Below, piece by piece: positions 5,777 through 6,274 of a stretch of DNA of 6,274 nucleotides (positions within the stretch are counted from its first letter, which is position 1; the number at the start of each line of letters is the position of its first letter). This DNA is from an uncultured Collinsella sp. (GTDB lineage: Bacteria > Actinomycetota > Coriobacteriia > Coriobacteriales > Coriobacteriaceae). The position numbers and the translations under genes were made by a program. Under the pieces are notes generated by a model that was not told the origin of the DNA, made no database searches, and saw only the letters and a program-made list of their open reading frames with translations. The stretch covers positions 1 through 6,274 of the forward strand of contig URZN01000076.1 in the NCBI GenBank assembly GCA_900552345.1, in the 5' to 3' direction.

Positions 5777-5801
5777 CATTTTGTCGAGGACTAGAGAGTT
5801 T
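5777..5801 (+). repeat. Imperfect direct repeat, right copy
   Basis: CATTTTGTCGAGG (5777-5789) and GAGTTT (5796-5801) repeat the blocks found just after the recombinase gene at 2784-2803. The 13-base block has one mismatch and the spacing between blocks is longer by five bases. The copy falls between the right palindrome and trmL, which is the right-hand boundary of the lower-GC region. It could mark an element end, but the evidence is weak. Confidence 0.35.
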
Positions 5802-5841
5802 GAAAGTCTACCATTTCTACCCCGTCCCCTAATGGCAGGTT

Positions 5842-6274
5842 TTACATGCCGGCAAAGCCGGTCTGGCGGAGAGCTTCGTAGAGGACGATGGCGGCGCTGT
5901 TGGATAGGTTGAGGGCGCTGATGCGGTAGTCGTCCGGATTGATGAAGTTGCCGCAGATATCCTGCTGGAGGATGGCCTCGTGGCTGTCCTCGGTATGCCC
6001 CAGCGATTCTTCGTGGGCTTCCCAAGCCTCGGGGTTATCGAGTGAGTCGCAATCGCGCAGCATGGGGATGCGCTCGCAGCGCTCGGGCGCCGCGGCAAGC
6101 AGTGGCTCGGGAATGCCCGAGCTCTCGCTGCCAAAGACCAAGTAGTCGCCATCGCGGTAGGTACTCTGAGCATAGGTGCGGCGTGCCTTTTTGGTCAGCA
6201 GATGCAGACGACCATCGGCGGGGGAGAGACCGTTGCACGCAAGGAAATCCTCCCAGCCGGCATAGGTCGTCACG
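5842..6274 (-). CDS. trmL: tRNA (cytidine/uridine-2'-O-)-methyltransferase TrmL, 5'-truncated
   Basis: This is the C-terminal ~144 residues of a SPOUT-class methyltransferase that 2'-O-methylates the wobble base (position 34) of leucine tRNAs using S-adenosylmethionine in a trefoil knot. Visible motifs are YRDGDYLVFGSESSGIPEPLL (39-59, counted from the GTG at 6273) and the knot-forming ISALNLSNSAAIVLYEALRQ (118-137). E. coli TrmL has DYLMFGPETRGLP and MNLSNAVSVVVYEAWRQ at these places. The GTG at 6273 aligns with an internal valine of TrmL (the V-T near E. coli's TRHHDYRAFL stretch), so it is not the start: the N-terminal ~60 residues lie beyond the contig end. Between IPM (69-71) and NLSN (122-125) there are about 43 more residues than in E. 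coli. The stop is the complement of 5842-5844. The gene is convergent with the cassette. Confidence 0.92.
   Translation of the reverse strand, partial: VTTYAGWEDFLACNGLSPADGRLHLLTKKARRTYAQSTYRDGDYLVFGSESSGIPEPLLAAAPERCERIPMLRDCDSLDNPEAWEAHEESLGHTEDSHEAILQQDICGNFINPDDYRISALNLSNSAAIVLYEALRQTGFAGM

Noticed and set aside
6271..6273. GTG at 6273 (minus) as the start of a short 143-aa TrmL
   Set aside because: It aligns to an internal valine, and the N-terminal third of the SPOUT domain is missing; the gene runs off the contig.

Overview
The window looks like a contig from a high-GC gut actinobacterium. My best guess is class Coriobacteriia, Collinsella-like. This is inference from the GC-rich flanking genes, the style of the UvrA-like and TrmL proteins and the dispersed palindromes; there is no rRNA or other marker gene to confirm it. 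The first 26 bases are a Nextera transposase adapter remnant, so genomic sequence starts at base 27 and both ends of the window cut through genes.

Layout. (1) 27-1847, plus: the C-terminal ~606 residues of a UvrA-family excinuclease ATPase paralog. (2) 1848-2142, non-coding: a 15-bp perfect palindrome right after the uvrA stop, an 80-bp AT-rich array of eight 10-bp repeats, and a bulged hairpin. (3) 2143-2778, plus: a complete small serine recombinase. (4) 2940-3755, plus: a GTG-started lipoprotein with a C-terminal FxLYD-like domain, ended by a strong rho-independent terminator. (5) 3970-4641 and 4651-5712, plus: a two-gene unit encoding a single-pass DUF4230 membrane protein and an unrecognised 353-aa protein with an Ala/Gly-rich helical N-terminus. 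The second gene's Shine-Dalgarno overlaps the first gene's stop. (6) A second palindrome at 5730-5766, with the same architecture as the first. (7) 5842-6274, minus: the C-terminal part of the tRNA wobble methyltransferase TrmL, convergent with the cassette.

The outer genes look like ordinary core genes with high GC (43 of 60 bases G/C in 481-540; 44 of 60 in 6061-6120). The interior is clearly lower (26 of 60 in 3181-3240; 29 of 60 in 4201-4260), so 2143-5712 reads as acquired accessory DNA with its own recombinase. The cargo (lipoprotein, DUF4230 membrane anchor, Ala-rich partner) has the look of an envelope-associated module without a known function. It is the most likely place for an undescribed system, although nothing in the sequence proves that the three proteins act together.
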